This document shows, piece after piece, positions 9,719 through 19,636 of a stretch of DNA of 64,000 nt (the first letter of the stretch is position 1; the number at the start of each line of letters is the position of its first letter). Origin of the DNA: Flavobacteriaceae bacterium (lineage in GTDB: Bacteria > Bacteroidota > Bacteroidia > Flavobacteriales > Flavobacteriaceae); the NCBI GenBank assembly GCA_013214065.1, contig JABSPK010000006.1, positions 180,454-244,453 on the forward strand. Reading direction: 5' to 3'. The position numbers and the translations under genes are program-made. The notes under the pieces are model-generated. The model had not been told where the DNA came from, searched no databases, and was given only the letters and a program-made list of their open reading frames with translations.

Positions 9719-10585
9719 TTGGTTTTGGAAGCAAAAAGGATACGGGCCGCGAATTTTATCGAAATCAATCTGGCGATGCTCTTTGTCAGTACCTCAGGGG
9801 CCTTGGGGCGCTATATTGAGCTGTCGGTACCTTTGACCATCGCGGTGCGCTGTATCTTGGCAGCACTCATTTTGGGGCTGTATTGCAAATTCAAGGGCAT
9901 TTCGCTTCGATTGCGACCGCAGCACCGATGGGCCGTGGTATTCAGTGGAATTTTACTTGGCGGACATTGGGTCACTTATTTTTACGCCCTGCAATTATCA
10001 AGTGTGGCCATAGGTATGCTGTCACTGTTTACCTATCCTGTAATCACCTCCTTTCTTGAACCGATCGTTTTGAAGACCAAATTCCAGAAGGCCCATATCG
10101 GATTGGGGATTTTGGTGTTGGCGGGAATTTATTTCTTGAACGGAGAAGTCCGATTGGGAAGCCAGACTTCCTTGGCCATCGGCATCGGCATTTTTTCAGC
10201 CCTGCTGTATTCACTGCGCAATCTCTTGATGAAGCAGCGGGTCGATCAATACCACGGGTCGAGCTTGATGTGGTATCAATTGGTGGTCATTGCCTTCGCT
10301 CTGGCTCCGGCTTTTATGGCTGAAGACTTGTTCCGATTGCCCTCACAATTGCCTTGGATCGCGGTGTTGGCGCTATTGACTACCGCTATCGGGCATACGA
10401 TGTTCTTGGGATGTTTTCGGTATTTCTCGGTGACCACCATCAGTATCTTAAGCAGTATCCAACCGATTTACGGCATTTTGATCGGTATGCTCTTTTTAAA
10501 AGAGATTCCTGATACCATGACCGTGCTAGGGGGGTTGCTCATTCTCAGTGCGGTGGTGATAGAAAGTCTGCGAACGCGGTCTTGA
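9719..10585 (+). CDS. EamA/DMT-family transporter
   Basis: A 10-TM drug/metabolite transporter superfamily permease (two EamA repeats, about residues 16-140 and 150-285), 288 residues if translation begins at the TTG at 9719. Helical segments are clear throughout and the second repeat ends with the typical SILSSIQPIYGILIGMLFLKE. The TTG immediately follows the TAA of the preceding gene in the same frame. The first ATG (9776) would remove half of the first helix, so a TTG at 9719 or 9725 is more plausible. Substrate unknown. Confidence 0.85.
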   Translation: MVLEAKRIRAANFIEINLAMLFVSTSGALGRYIELSVPLTIAVRCILAALILGLYCKFKGISLRLRPQHRWAVVFSGILLGGHWVTYFYALQLSSVAIGMLSLFTYPVITSFLEPIVLKTKFQKAHIGLGILVLAGIYFLNGEVRLGSQTSLAIGIGIFSALLYSLRNLLMKQRVDQYHGSSLMWYQLVVIAFALAPAFMAEDLFRLPSQLPWIAVLALLTTAIGHTMFLGCFRYFSVTTISILSSIQPIYGILIGMLFLKEIPDTMTVLGGLLILSAVVIESLRTRS

Positions 10586-10615
10586 GTCGCATGATCTACC
10601 CCACATCCAACACCA

Positions 10616-11317
10616 TTACGAAGCATTTTGATTCTCACAATGTTGCCACAATGGATCTTTGGGCAGGGGTGCGGTAAAGGCCACGGGTTCTTTTTTTACA
10701 GGATGTTCAAAAGATAAGTTCCGGGCATGTAAATGGATGCCCCCATCAGGATTGCTTCTCGGGGCACCGTATTTAAGATCTCCTTTGATAAAGTTCCCCG
10801 TTGCGGCCAGTTGGGCTCGGATTTGGTGGTGCCTTCCGGTTTTCAAATTGATTTCCAACAGATGATAGGTATCCAAACTGTGGATAAGCCGATAGTCCAG
10901 TTCGGCGCGTTTGGCATTGGGCACCGCCTTCGTATGGGCGTATGATTTGTTTTGTTTGGGGTTGCGTACCAACCAATGAACGAGGGTTTCCGAAGGGGGG
11001 TCGGGGCGCTTTTTGACCAAGCACCAATAGGTCTTTTTGGTGTGCCCTTCAGCGAATAGTTTGTTCATGCGGCTAAGCGCCTTTGAAGTTTTCGCGAATA
11101 CCACGATACCGCTGGTCGGTCGGTCAAGCCGGTGTACCACACCGAGGTACACATTGCCGGGTTTGGCGTAGGTGATCTTGAGGTATTCCTTGACCAGTTC
11201 CGAAAGGGGGCGGTCTCCTGTCTTATCACCCTGAATGATATCGCCTGACTTTTTATTGATGACGATGAGGTGGTTGTCTTCATACAATACCTCGAGGTTT
11301 TTTAGGGTAGAGGCCAT
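10616..11317 (-). CDS. RluA-family 23S rRNA/tRNA pseudouridine synthase
   Basis: The 233-residue protein converts uridine to pseudouridine in RNA. The catalytic aspartate lies in VHRLDRPTSGIVVFAKTSKA (near residue 73), and HQIRAQLA near residue 170 is typical of the RluA fold. There is no N-terminal S4 domain, so it is a short RluA-type enzyme whose target cannot be assigned. I start at the ATG at 11315-11317, four bases after the lspA stop. A longer in-frame ORF would run back through lspA. Third gene of the panB-lspA operon. Confidence 0.9.
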   Translation of the reverse strand: MASTLKNLEVLYEDNHLIVINKKSGDIIQGDKTGDRPLSELVKEYLKITYAKPGNVYLGVVHRLDRPTSGIVVFAKTSKALSRMNKLFAEGHTKKTYWCLVKKRPDPPSETLVHWLVRNPKQNKSYAHTKAVPNAKRAELDYRLIHSLDTYHLLEINLKTGRHHQIRAQLAATGNFIKGDLKYGAPRSNPDGGIHLHARNLSFEHPVKKEPVAFTAPLPKDPLWQHCENQNAS

Positions 11318-11321
11318 GGAT

Positions 11322-11825
11322 TTAAGGACGTTTTTCAGCTTGAAGGTCAGCCCGGTTTCTTCCGAAGAGTACCAAAAACAAAAGCAATAGGGCCCCGATG
11401 GAGACGGAGACATCGGCCATATTGAAAATACCGGTTTTCAAAAATCCCGACTTCAAATAAAAAAAATCCGTAACGGATCCAAAGCGGAATCGATCGATCA
11501 GGTTTCCGATACCTCCCCCGATGATAAAGGCGAAGGAAATACCCATCCAGACTTCGATTTGTTGCTTGACAAAAATGCGGTAGCATAGAAATAATAAGAC
11601 CAACAAAGGAAGCATGTTCAACAACAAACCCTTTGCAAAGGGAGGTAGATGCTGACCCAAGCCCATCGCGGCCCCCGTGTTTTCAACATTGGTCAGTATG
11701 AAAGTGTCTTCGATCAGCTGCACATACGCGCCTGGTTCAACCTTGGCACGGACCATGTTTTTCGAAATTTGATCGCAACCGATATTGGAGAGGATCAGTA
11801 GAAAGATGAGGACCTTTTTGATCAT
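11322..11825 (-). CDS. lspA: Lipoprotein signal peptidase (signal peptidase II)
   Basis: An inner-membrane aspartyl protease that removes signal peptides from diacylated prolipoproteins. The roughly 167 residues contain four TM segments, NIGCDQISK near the N-terminus, and the two catalytic aspartates in GNLIDRFRFG and FNMADVSVSIG. The start at 11825 gives the standard N-terminus (MIKKVLIFLLIL) and lies ten bases after the panB stop. It would serve the many lipoproteins in this window. Confidence 0.96.
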   Translation of the reverse strand: MIKKVLIFLLILSNIGCDQISKNMVRAKVEPGAYVQLIEDTFILTNVENTGAAMGLGQHLPPFAKGLLLNMLPLLVLLFLCYRIFVKQQIEVWMGISFAFIIGGGIGNLIDRFRFGSVTDFFYLKSGFLKTGIFNMADVSVSIGALLLLFLVLFGRNRADLQAEKRP

Positions 11826-11835
11826 CCGAACAAAA

Positions 11836-12654
11836 TCAATAGCTTTCTTCCTCGTTCGGAAAATCACTTTGTTTCACATCGTCGACATATTGTGATATTG
11901 CGGCCCCCATTTCGTCGTAGAGGTTCATGTAGCGACGCAAGAACCGCGGGTTGAATTCATGGGTCATTCCCAAAAGATCGTGAACGACCAATACCTGGCC
12001 GTCAACGCCGCCACCGGCACCGATACCGATGACCGGTATGGTGAGTTTTTGCGCGACTTTCTCAGCCAACTTCGCGGGTATTTTTTCCAATACCAAGCCG
12101 AAACAGCCCAAAGATTCCAGTAGTTGGGCATCTTCAATGAGTTTTTCGGCCTCGGCCTCCTCTTTGGCCCGCACGGTGTAGGTGCCGAATTTATAAATGG
12201 ATTGAGGGGTCAGGCCCAAGTGGCCCATAACCGGAATCCCCGCTTGGATAATCCTTTTTACCGAATCCTTGATTTCGATCCCGCCTTCGACTTTGACTGC
12301 ATGTCCACCGCTCTCCTTCATAATTCGGATGGCGGATCGCAACGCCTCTTTGCTATCGCTTTGGTAACTTCCGAAAGGGATATCCACCACGACCAAGGCA
12401 CGACTGGCGGCCCTTACGACCGAACTGGCGTGATAGATCATTTGATCTAAGGTAATCGGTAAGGTGGTTTCATGACCGGCCATGACGTTGCTTGCCGAAT
12501 CACCGACCAAGATCACATCGACATTGGCTGAATCGACGATTTTGGCCATGGAGTAATCGTAAGCCGTCAACATGGAGATTTTTTCGCCATGTTGTTTCAT
12601 TTCGACCAAGGATTTGACCGTAACCCGCTTGTATTGTTTTTTTGCCGTTGACAT
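11836..12654 (-). CDS. panB: 3-methyl-2-oxobutanoate hydroxymethyltransferase
   Basis: PanB transfers a hydroxymethyl group from methylenetetrahydrofolate to 2-ketoisovalerate, the first step of pantothenate (coenzyme A) synthesis. It shares its keto-acid substrate with leuA. The 272 residues are full length and show the TIM-barrel motifs [30 protein letters not shown] and [11 protein letters not shown]. First gene of a panB-lspA-RluA operon. Confidence 0.97.
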   Translation of the reverse strand: MSTAKKQYKRVTVKSLVEMKQHGEKISMLTAYDYSMAKIVDSANVDVILVGDSASNVMAGHETTLPITLDQMIYHASSVVRAASRALVVVDIPFGSYQSDSKEALRSAIRIMKESGGHAVKVEGGIEIKDSVKRIIQAGIPVMGHLGLTPQSIYKFGTYTVRAKEEAEAEKLIEDAQLLESLGCFGLVLEKIPAKLAEKVAQKLTIPVIGIGAGGGVDGQVLVVHDLLGMTHEFNPRFLRRYMNLYDEMGAAISQYVDDVKQSDFPNEEESY

Positions 12655-12723
12655 TACCTTTTGGTTTGGAGGTTAAATGTAAGCCAATTTGTTTAAATTG
12701 TAGTCCATCAAAAAACCACACGA

Positions 12724-13188
12724 ATGAAACCGTTGCTACCCTTTGTGCTTTGTTTATGTTCCATTTTCACAATTAGCGCACAAGAAGATGAAGCGGACCG
12801 GGTGCGGCAAACGGTCGAAGGATTTTTCGAAGCCTTTCATGCCCAAGATTCAACGGCTATGAAAACCTATATGGCCGAAGGGGTGGTATTGCAGACCACA
12901 GGTAGGAACAAAGAAGGTAAGACCCTTTTTCGCACAACACCGATCGAACGTCTTTATGCATCGATCGTCGGGATCCCCGACAGCATCTCCTTTGAGGAAA
13001 AATTGACCTCTTGGTCGATCCAAGTAGACCGCACCATGGCCAACGCTTGGGTTGGGTATGAATTTTGGTTGAACGGCAACTTCAGCCATTGTGGTATCAA
13101 TTCTTTCCAACTGGTGGATTTCGATGGCGAATGGAAAATCATTTACCTGATCGATACCCGTGGCAAGGCCGGATGCCTTGACGAATAG
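12724..13188 (+). CDS. Exported SnoaL/NTF2-like protein
   Basis: The 154-residue product has a signal peptide (MKPLLPFVLCLCSIFTISAQ). It then shows an NTF2-like fold opening with VRQTVEGFFEAFHAQDSTAM, the pattern of SnoaL-like domains that bind small hydrophobic ligands. The family does not define a reaction here. It is a single-gene unit between the divergent panB operon and the convergent acetyltransferase. Confidence 0.75.
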   Translation: MKPLLPFVLCLCSIFTISAQEDEADRVRQTVEGFFEAFHAQDSTAMKTYMAEGVVLQTTGRNKEGKTLFRTTPIERLYASIVGIPDSISFEEKLTSWSIQVDRTMANAWVGYEFWLNGNFSHCGINSFQLVDFDGEWKIIYLIDTRGKAGCLDE

Positions 13189-13219
13189 ATCACTAACTGA
13201 AATGCGAAATAAAACCTAT

Positions 13220-13765
13220 TTAGGGCCGTGGATCGCTATCCAAAATAGCAAAGCTGAAATTGTCGGCCCAACCGGTTTTTAAGGGAAGGATTTTGCGACA
13301 CCGTCCTTCGCGGGTCATCCCCACTTTTTCCAAGACTTTGATGGAACCGATGTTTTCGACCGCACAACCAGCTTCAATGCGATGCAGGTCAAGGGTGTCG
13401 AAACCGTATGCGATCATGCTGCGCAAGGCTTCGGTAGCATAGCCTTTGCACCAGAATTCAGGAAGTAATTTGTACCAGACCTCTGCGCGGCCGAACTTTC
13501 GACTGCCCAACTTCATTCCAAAGAGACCGATGAAGGTATCCGTTCCGTTTAAGGTAATCGCCAACGTAAGGTTTTGGATCGGTGCGACCTCTAAATCCTG
13601 TAACCAAGATTCCACAATCCGTTTGGTGGCTTCCAAATCTTCCGGAATACCCAAGGTATTGTAGGCATCGACTTCAGGGATCGAATGCAAGCGATGGACA
13701 TTGTCCAAATCGTTTTCATGAAGCGCTGTTAAGCGCAATCGTTCACTGCGGAGCGTTATCGGCAT
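13220..13765 (-). CDS. GNAT N-acetyltransferase (RimJ/RimL type)
   Basis: A 181-residue acetyltransferase of the Acetyltransf_3 type, starting with LRSERLRLTALHENDLDNV. The acetyl-CoA-binding region follows around LPEFWCKGYATEALRSMI (about residue 105), and IEAGCAVENIGSIKVLEKVGM is the typical C-terminal stretch. These enzymes acetylate protein N-termini or small amines; the substrate is not predictable. Confidence 0.88.
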   Translation of the reverse strand: MPITLRSERLRLTALHENDLDNVHRLHSIPEVDAYNTLGIPEDLEATKRIVESWLQDLEVAPIQNLTLAITLNGTDTFIGLFGMKLGSRKFGRAEVWYKLLPEFWCKGYATEALRSMIAYGFDTLDLHRIEAGCAVENIGSIKVLEKVGMTREGRCRKILPLKTGWADNFSFAILDSDPRP

Positions 13766-13798
13766 GTCTAAAAATACTCAAATAAAGTGGACGACCGC

Positions 13799-14353
13799 TC
13801 AGGCCGTTAAATGCCCTTTGGCCTTAGCCAAACTACCTAAGAAATCATGTGAGGTATCGAAATACGGAATATGGTGTGTCAAACAACCGGCTTTGATCAT
13901 GGCACTATGGGCAATCATGTTTTTCACATGATCCAAAATGTAGGCATCCTCCTTTTCGGTCAACCAATCCCCTTGGGTTGGGCTGTGGGTCTTGATTTCG
14001 AACACTTTTTGTTTAGGGTCAATGGGGATAAACCCCAAGAAACATGCACGTATTACATCGGTTCGTTCTTTCAGGAAGGGAGCCAAAAGCTCGGGCAGCA
14101 AGGCTTCGCCTTCGATGATGGCATCGGTCTTAGCCTCGATCATGCTTTGCATCATCGCTCTCAAAAAGGGCCAGAGTTTTTTGGCGATTTCATCAGGAAA
14201 CATCAGGTGGTTGACCCCAAATTCAGGAATGCCGTCATTGAAACCCATCATAACCCAATCCGTCGACAGATAGGGAAGGCCCAGGTCGCTGGCCAGTGTT
14301 TTGGCGAGCTTCGTTTTTCCGGCCCTAGAGGCCCCGCTGATAATGTAAAGCAT
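13799..14353 (-). CDS. P-loop kinase-like ATPase
   Basis: The 184-residue protein begins MLYIISGASRAGKTKLAKTL, a Walker A motif at its N-terminus. This is characteristic of small-molecule kinases related to shikimate or 2-phosphoglycerate kinase-like proteins. I start at 14353 so that the P-loop sits where such kinases have it; the longer frame upstream runs through the neighbouring gene. No substrate-specific motif is recognised. Confidence 0.78.
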   Translation of the reverse strand: MLYIISGASRAGKTKLAKTLASDLGLPYLSTDWVMMGFNDGIPEFGVNHLMFPDEIAKKLWPFLRAMMQSMIEAKTDAIIEGEALLPELLAPFLKERTDVIRACFLGFIPIDPKQKVFEIKTHSPTQGDWLTEKEDAYILDHVKNMIAHSAMIKAGCLTHHIPYFDTSHDFLGSLAKAKGHLTA

Positions 14354-14415
14354 GGAACGACCATTTACGGTTTGATTAAGGAAGATACTATTTCCATTGG
14401 GATCCCTTGGTCTTT

Positions 14416-14793
14416 CTATTCCGGAATTGCACCCCTTTGGGATGCCAATAGAAATAACAGGGAAACGACTAGAAGTATGACACCAGGTATCCAAGCACTG
14501 AGATAGGCCGCCAAGACAACGTCAACGAGCACCATGGCCCCGATAAAACGTCGAACGATTGGGAAATCATGCTTCATCCGTAAACTAAGAAGGCCTAAAG
14601 CCGCCAGGCCAAGCAGTTGAAGTGATGGATGGGCAAACAGCACTGGAAAAATCGACTTGACGAAGTCGGCTAAGTCTGAGGTGTCAACCAGGCCTTTGAC
14701 ATAGCCCAATCCACTGCCATGCAAACCGGCTATGGCGATGAGCAGTCCACAGCCAAGAATGGTGAAAGTGCGATGGAGGTTACGGTTAGGCAT
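14416..14793 (-). CDS. Small membrane protein, unknown
   Basis: A 125-residue protein with four predicted hydrophobic helices (about residues 9-30, 45-66, 80-100 and 101-120) and no recognised domain. The start at 14793 was chosen because the upstream in-frame extension is polar and overlaps the next gene. Spacing suggests it belongs to the same minus-strand cluster as 14889-15982. Confidence 0.6.
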   Translation of the reverse strand: MPNRNLHRTFTILGCGLLIAIAGLHGSGLGYVKGLVDTSDLADFVKSIFPVLFAHPSLQLLGLAALGLLSLRMKHDFPIVRRFIGAMVLVDVVLAAYLSAWIPGVILLVVSLLFLLASQRGAIPE

Positions 14794-14888
14794 ATCAACG
14801 GCTTTGTTAGAAAGACGTTTGCGCACCGCGGTTTGGTTGCCTGGTCTTGAATCAAGGGAATTTCGTAACCTGAATTCAAAGCAGGACT

Positions 14889-15515
14889 TTAACTGCTTTT
14901 GAAGGAGGGTTTTTTGGCCAACCGATTGGCCTTTGGTTGGATGATCCAAATCCCGATGGCACAAAACCACAAGAGCAAGAATTCCCCAATACACTCCCGG
15001 AAGGAAGCACTTCGTTGCAATTCAGCTGATTTAAGGGTTTTGGCGGCGAAGTACAGGCAGTAGCACAAACAGGCCAAGACCAAGACATTCAAAGGAATGA
15101 ATACGGTCCAATAAGGGCCGATCAAGGAAAAACTGGAATTGCCACTGGCCGTTCCAAAGGCAACTACCAAATACCCCATAAGGCCAAGAATAAACAGTAA
15201 GGGTACTATAATGGCCAAACGAAATCGAAACAGATCCCGGCGTTCGGTAGATGGGATGTAAGGACGCAAGCCGGAACCCAAGGCCCATAACCATCCGAAA
15301 TACACCAATGTCACGTAAGCAATGACGTATGGAAACAGGCCGAAGGTCAAAAAAGGTTCGTTCAAGACCGTTGTGAAACCAGTGTCACCCGGTGCGGGCT
15401 GCGGACCAAAAAGAGCGACCATCATCTGTACAAAGTACAGCATAGGGATGCCCAAAAGCAAAAGGAACACTTGCCAATGTTTCGCCCGTAAAAAGAGGGA
15501 GGTCAGCACCTTCAT
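14889..15515 (-). CDS. Multi-pass membrane protein, unknown
   Basis: The 208-residue protein has about five TM helices (around residues 16-37, 50-75, 95-117, 130-155 and 185-202) and no motif I recognise. Its ATG overlaps the end of the upstream exported protein by four bases (ATGA), so the two are translationally coupled and probably function together at the envelope. Confidence 0.68.
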   Translation of the reverse strand: MKVLTSLFLRAKHWQVFLLLLGIPMLYFVQMMVALFGPQPAPGDTGFTTVLNEPFLTFGLFPYVIAYVTLVYFGWLWALGSGLRPYIPSTERRDLFRFRLAIIVPLLFILGLMGYLVVAFGTASGNSSFSLIGPYWTVFIPLNVLVLACLCYCLYFAAKTLKSAELQRSASFRECIGEFLLLWFCAIGIWIIQPKANRLAKKPSFKSS

Positions 15516-15982
15516 TCCAAAATAGGAATGATTTCAAAGGACCAATCGCCCTCTGTTTTATAATTTTTCAGAAAGTTGGGTGATTTGATCCCGGTGTAGA
15601 TCATGGCACTTCCTGGAATTGCCAAAAGCCAGGCGCTGGAGTCACTCAAAGCAGCGATAATAGCTCCAATACCAATAGTTATAGCACCCGCATAAACGAA
15701 GAAACTACTGGTAAAGATGTTAAGCAATAACGGATTGCGTTTGATACTGATGATTTCCGATAGGGAGATTTCTTGATCTTTGATGGATATCGTCCGTGAA
15801 TCGATAACCGTAAAACGTCCGGTTATTTTTTCACGGTCTTGGGTGCGGACCCTAATGCGTTTGTTTTCTTTGATAATGATCTCTTTGGCTACACTTTCAT
15901 TGGTGATTTTAATGACCTGTTCTTGCGCAAGGCTAAATGAAGCCACCAAAAGGCAGCCTAGGAAAAGGAGGGATTTTTGCAT
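15512..15982 (-). CDS. Exported or membrane-associated protein, unknown
   Basis: A 156-residue protein with a signal peptide (MQKSLLFLGCLLVASFSLAQ), a small beta-rich segment (IKENKRIRVRTQDREKITGR, resembling Sm/LSm-like or SH3-like strands) and two C-terminal hydrophobic helices. The start at 15982 yields the signal peptide; an upstream in-frame ATG adds a polar, less likely extension. It overlaps the next gene by four bases. Confidence 0.68.
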   Translation of the reverse strand: MQKSLLFLGCLLVASFSLAQEQVIKITNESVAKEIIIKENKRIRVRTQDREKITGRFTVIDSRTISIKDQEISLSEIISIKRNPLLLNIFTSSFFVYAGAITIGIGAIIAALSDSSAWLLAIPGSAMIYTGIKSPNFLKNYKTEGDWSFEIIPILE

Positions 15983-16036
15983 GGTCGTGTTTGCTTTCGG
16001 ATGCAACATAAGCAAAATGGTTGTCTTTTCAACGCA

Positions 16037-17461
16037 TCAACAGTCGCTTAAGAAGACGCCAACGGCCAAGCCACCTTCAGAGGTTTCTTTGTATTTGCTG
16101 TTCATGTCCTTGGCGGTCTCCCACATGGTATTCACCACTTTGTCCAAAGGTACTTTTGCAGCCTCTGGATCGGTATCCAATGCCAATTCGGAGGCATTGA
16201 TCGCCTTGATCGCCCCCATGCTATTGCGTTCGATACAGGGCACCTGAACCAACCCCCCGATGGGATCACAGGTAAGTCCCAAGTGATGTTCCATTGCGAT
16301 TTCGGCCGCCATCAAGACTTGTTCGGGCGTGCCGCCCATAAGTTCGGTCAGTGCACCGGCCGCCATGGCAGACGACACTCCGATTTCGGCTTGACAACCA
16401 CCCATGGCCGCTGATATGGTAGCTCCCTTTTTGAAAATACTTCCGATTTCACCGGCTACCAACAAAAAGCGTTTGATATCGTCAAAGTCGCCATCGTGGT
16501 TTTCGATGACCAGGTAATACATCAAAACCGCCGGAATGACCCCTGCGCTGCCGTTGGTGGGTGCGGTGACCACGCGACCCAAAGCCGCGTTCACCTCATT
16601 GACCGACAAGGCGAAGCAGCTTACCCATTTTAAGATTTGACGGAACTTGACTTCGGTTTCACGGATGCTTTCGATCCATTCGGCATGCGAAGTATAAGGA
16701 TGTGCTCCAATGAGTTTTCGATGCATGTCGAATGCCCTGCGTTTTACGTGTAATCCACCTGGCAGTTCACCTTCGGTATGACATCCTAGGTACATGCACT
16801 CGAGCATGGTGTTCCAAATGCCCTTTAACCCGGCATCGATCTCTGCCGCGCTACGCAAGGATAGCTCGTTGCGGAAGACCAATTCCGAAATGGGTACTTG
16901 TTCCTGTGCGCAATGCTTTAGCAGTTCTGTCCCAGTGGTCACAGGATGTGGGAAACCTTTGAAAACCACCGCTTTTTCTTTAGCTTTTTCAAGCGCTTCT
17001 TTCACGACGAACCCACCCCCGATCGAGTAATAGGTCTCGGTCACCGTTTCGCCGGAATCCAATTCGGCCGCAAAGCGCAGGCCATTGGCATGGAAGGGGA
17101 GGAAGGTTTTTAAGAAACGGATGTTGTTGTCGAAATCAAAGGTGATTTGGCGTGTTCCTCCGAACCGTAGTTTTTTTGAGGCCTTGACATCGGCTATAAT
17201 GGTTTCGATGGAATCCACCGGGATCGTTTCCGGATTCTCACCTGCCAGTCCCAAGACCACTGCGATATCCGTGGCATGGCCTTTTCCGGTCAATGAAAGG
17301 CTTCCGTATAAGGCCACGTCGATTGAAACGACCTGCCCGAACCGTCCTTGTTGGTGCAACTCATCGATCCAACGTTCGGCGGCCCGCCACGGCCCCAAGG
17401 TATGTGAGCTTGAAGGACCCACACCGATTTTGAGCATGTCGAACACACTAATACATTCCAT
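16037..17461 (-). CDS. sdaA: L-serine ammonia-lyase (single-chain, Fe-S)
   Basis: This enzyme deaminates L-serine to pyruvate using a [4Fe-4S] cluster. The 474 residues fuse the beta domain ([20 protein letters not shown] at the start) and the catalytic alpha domain ([32 protein letters not shown]). Cluster cysteines lie in [18 protein letters not shown] and near the C-terminus (GVFLSDC). Length matches single-chain bacterial SdaA. It is a lone gene divergent from dnaK. Confidence 0.95.
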   Translation of the reverse strand: MECISVFDMLKIGVGPSSSHTLGPWRAAERWIDELHQQGRFGQVVSIDVALYGSLSLTGKGHATDIAVVLGLAGENPETIPVDSIETIIADVKASKKLRFGGTRQITFDFDNNIRFLKTFLPFHANGLRFAAELDSGETVTETYYSIGGGFVVKEALEKAKEKAVVFKGFPHPVTTGTELLKHCAQEQVPISELVFRNELSLRSAAEIDAGLKGIWNTMLECMYLGCHTEGELPGGLHVKRRAFDMHRKLIGAHPYTSHAEWIESIRETEVKFRQILKWVSCFALSVNEVNAALGRVVTAPTNGSAGVIPAVLMYYLVIENHDGDFDDIKRFLLVAGEIGSIFKKGATISAAMGGCQAEIGVSSAMAAGALTELMGGTPEQVLMAAEIAMEHHLGLTCDPIGGLVQVPCIERNSMGAIKAINASELALDTDPEAAKVPLDKVVNTMWETAKDMNSKYKETSEGGLAVGVFLSDC

Positions 17462-17541
17462 CCAAAGTAATTTCGTTCCAAAGATATGATCTTGCCGGAT
17501 GTAATACAGGCTTTCTTTTTGAATTTTCAGTGCCAGGGTGA

Positions 17542-17583
17542 CTGTCAGCTTGTCATATTTTAGGGCGTGGCATGATCATTGAC
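17542..17583 (+). promoter_or_regulatory. Putative stress promoter of dnaK (sigma-54-like with TGTCA boxes)
   Basis: A TGGCATGATCATTGAC element (17568-17583) resembles the sigma-54 -24/-12 consensus TGGCAYRN4TTGCW, with the -24 half intact and two mismatches in the -12 half. Just upstream, CTGTCAGCTTGTCA (17542-17555) holds two TGTCA half-sites, the first also part of a TGACTGTCA near-palindrome. I see no TAnnTTTG box before dnaK, which favours an alternative promoter type. The identity of the activator is not known from sequence. Confidence 0.45.
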
Positions 17584-17632
17584 TTAAGGAGGATGTAGCA
17601 AAAAGAAATTACAACAACTTTAAATAGAAAAC

Positions 17633-19549
17633 ATGAGCAAGATTATTGGAATTGATTTGGGTACGACCAACTCCTGCGTTTCCGTTATGGAAGGGAACGA
17701 GCCGGTGGTCATTCCCAATGCGGAGGGCAAACGCACCACGCCTTCGGTAATCGCTTTTGTCGAAGGAGGTGAGATCAAAGTAGGTGATCCTGCCAAACGA
17801 CAAGCGGTCACCAATCCGCATAAAACCATTTACTCCATCAAAAGGTTTATGGGGAATAAATACAGCGAATCAAGCAAAGAAGCGGATCGCGTGCCTTACC
17901 AGGTCGTCAAAGGGGACAATGATACCCCACGTGTCGATATCGACGGAAGGTTGTATACCCCGCAAGAGCTGTCTGCCATGATCCTTCAGAAAATGAAAAA
18001 GACCGCTGAGGATTATTTGGGACAAGATGTCAGCCGTGCCGTCATTACGGTTCCGGCCTACTTCAACGATTCACAACGACAAGCCACCAAAGAAGCCGGT
18101 GAAATCGCTGGCTTGACCGTAGAGCGGATCATTAACGAGCCTACCGCGGCCTCATTGGCCTACGGATTGGACAAGAAGGATGCCGATCAAAAAATTGTCG
18201 TCTTCGATTTCGGAGGGGGTACCCATGATGTTTCCATTTTGGAATTGGGAGATGGGGTCTTCGAAGTATTGGCCACTGATGGCGATACCCACTTAGGGGG
18301 TGACGATGTCGATCAAAAGATCATTGATTGGTTGGCCGAAGAATTCAAAAGTGACGAAGGATTGGATCTCCGTGACGATGCCATGGCATTGCAACGCTTG
18401 CGCGAGGCTGCTGAAAAAGCGAAAATCGAGTTGTCATCATCGGCACAGACCGAAATCAACTTGCCATATGTCACTGCTACCGCTTCAGGGCCGAAGCACT
18501 TGGTGCGTACCTTGTCACGTGCGAAATTCGAGCAGTTGATCGACGATTTGGTCAAGCGCACCATCGAACCTTGTCAGACCGCATTGAAATCGGCAGGGCT
18601 TTCGAAAAGCGATATCGATGAAATCATCTTGGTCGGTGGATCTACCCGTATTCCTGCGGTTCAAGAAGCCGTTGAACAATTCTTCGGTAAGAAACCCTCG
18701 AAAGGGGTGAATCCCGATGAAGTCGTTGCCGTTGGTGCCGCGATCCAAGGTGGGGTTTTGACCGGTGATGTAAAAGACGTCTTGCTTCTTGATGTGACCC
18801 CATTATCATTGGGTATCGAAACCATGGGAAGTGTCAACACCAAGTTGATCGAGGCGAATACGACCATTCCGACGAAAAAATCACAAGTATTCTCTACGGC
18901 GGCCGATAACCAGCCTTCCGTTGAGATCCATGTCTTGCAAGGCGAACGTCCGATGGCCGCTGATAACAAAACGATCGGTAGGTTCCATTTGGATGGCATT
19001 CCGCCAGCACCGAGGGGCACTCCTCAAATCGAGGTTACCTTCGACATCGATGCGAACGGTATCATCAAGGTTTCGGCCACCGATAAGGCGACCGGGAAGT
19101 CCCAGGATATCCGGATCGAAGCATCTTCGGGCTTGACCGATGAGGAAATCCAGAAAATGAAAGCGGAAGCTGAAGCGAATGCCGAGGCCGATAAAGCGGC
19201 CAAGGAAAAAGCCGATAAGTTGAACGAGGCCGACGCCATGATCTTCCAAACGGAGAAGCAGTTGAAGGAGTTCGGTGACAAACTTTCAGACGACAAGAAG
19301 AAACCTATCGAAGAAGCCCTTGAAGGATTGAAAAAGGCCTATGAAACCAAGGACGTGGTCGTCATAGAACCCGCTTTGGAGAAAATCAACGAAGCTTGGA
19401 AAGTCGCTTCCGAAGAAATGTACAAAGCACAGGCAGAAGCCCAGGCCAACGGTGGTGATCCCACAGCTGGCGCAGCAGGGGCCGACGCCGGAGGTGCGGC
19501 CAACGAAGGAGACAACGTTGAGGATGTCGACTTCGAAGAAGTGAAATAA
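17633..19549 (+). CDS. dnaK: Chaperone protein DnaK (Hsp70)
   Basis: The ATP-driven general chaperone, 638 residues. It begins with [16 protein letters not shown]. The nucleotide-binding domain spans about residues 1-385 ([28 protein letters not shown]), followed by the substrate-binding beta domain to about 505 and the helical lid. The C-terminal tail is Ala/Gly-rich and ends in an acidic stretch ([11 protein letters not shown]), as in other DnaK proteins. Neither dnaJ nor grpE is adjacent. A strong terminator follows. Confidence 0.98.
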   Translation: MSKIIGIDLGTTNSCVSVMEGNEPVVIPNAEGKRTTPSVIAFVEGGEIKVGDPAKRQAVTNPHKTIYSIKRFMGNKYSESSKEADRVPYQVVKGDNDTPRVDIDGRLYTPQELSAMILQKMKKTAEDYLGQDVSRAVITVPAYFNDSQRQATKEAGEIAGLTVERIINEPTAASLAYGLDKKDADQKIVVFDFGGGTHDVSILELGDGVFEVLATDGDTHLGGDDVDQKIIDWLAEEFKSDEGLDLRDDAMALQRLREAAEKAKIELSSSAQTEINLPYVTATASGPKHLVRTLSRAKFEQLIDDLVKRTIEPCQTALKSAGLSKSDIDEIILVGGSTRIPAVQEAVEQFFGKKPSKGVNPDEVVAVGAAIQGGVLTGDVKDVLLLDVTPLSLGIETMGSVNTKLIEANTTIPTKKSQVFSTAADNQPSVEIHVLQGERPMAADNKTIGRFHLDGIPPAPRGTPQIEVTFDIDANGIIKVSATDKATGKSQDIRIEASSGLTDEEIQKMKAEAEANAEADKAAKEKADKLNEADAMIFQTEKQLKEFGDKLSDDKKKPIEEALEGLKKAYETKDVVVIEPALEKINEAWKVASEEMYKAQAEAQANGGDPTAGAAGADAGGAANEGDNVEDVDFEEVK

Positions 19550-19572
19550 ATAGCGTTGTAACGCGAATCAAA

Positions 19573-19608
19573 AAAAGCCCCGATGTTTTATCGGGGCTTT
19601 TCTTTTTG
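19573..19608 (+). terminator. Rho-independent terminator of dnaK
   Basis: A perfect 12-bp stem (AAAAGCCCCGAT at 19573-19584 pairing with ATCGGGGCTTTT at 19590-19601) closes a 5-base loop, and the U-tract continues after the stem. It begins 23 bases after the dnaK stop. Confidence 0.92.
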
Positions 19609-19636
19609 TGCCTTTCTTTTGAATATCTTCGCTACT

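Noticed and set aside
13871..14506. Plus-strand frame of 211 codons opposite the P-loop protein
   Set aside because: The opposite strand carries a Walker A motif at a sensible start; this frame has no recognisable features.
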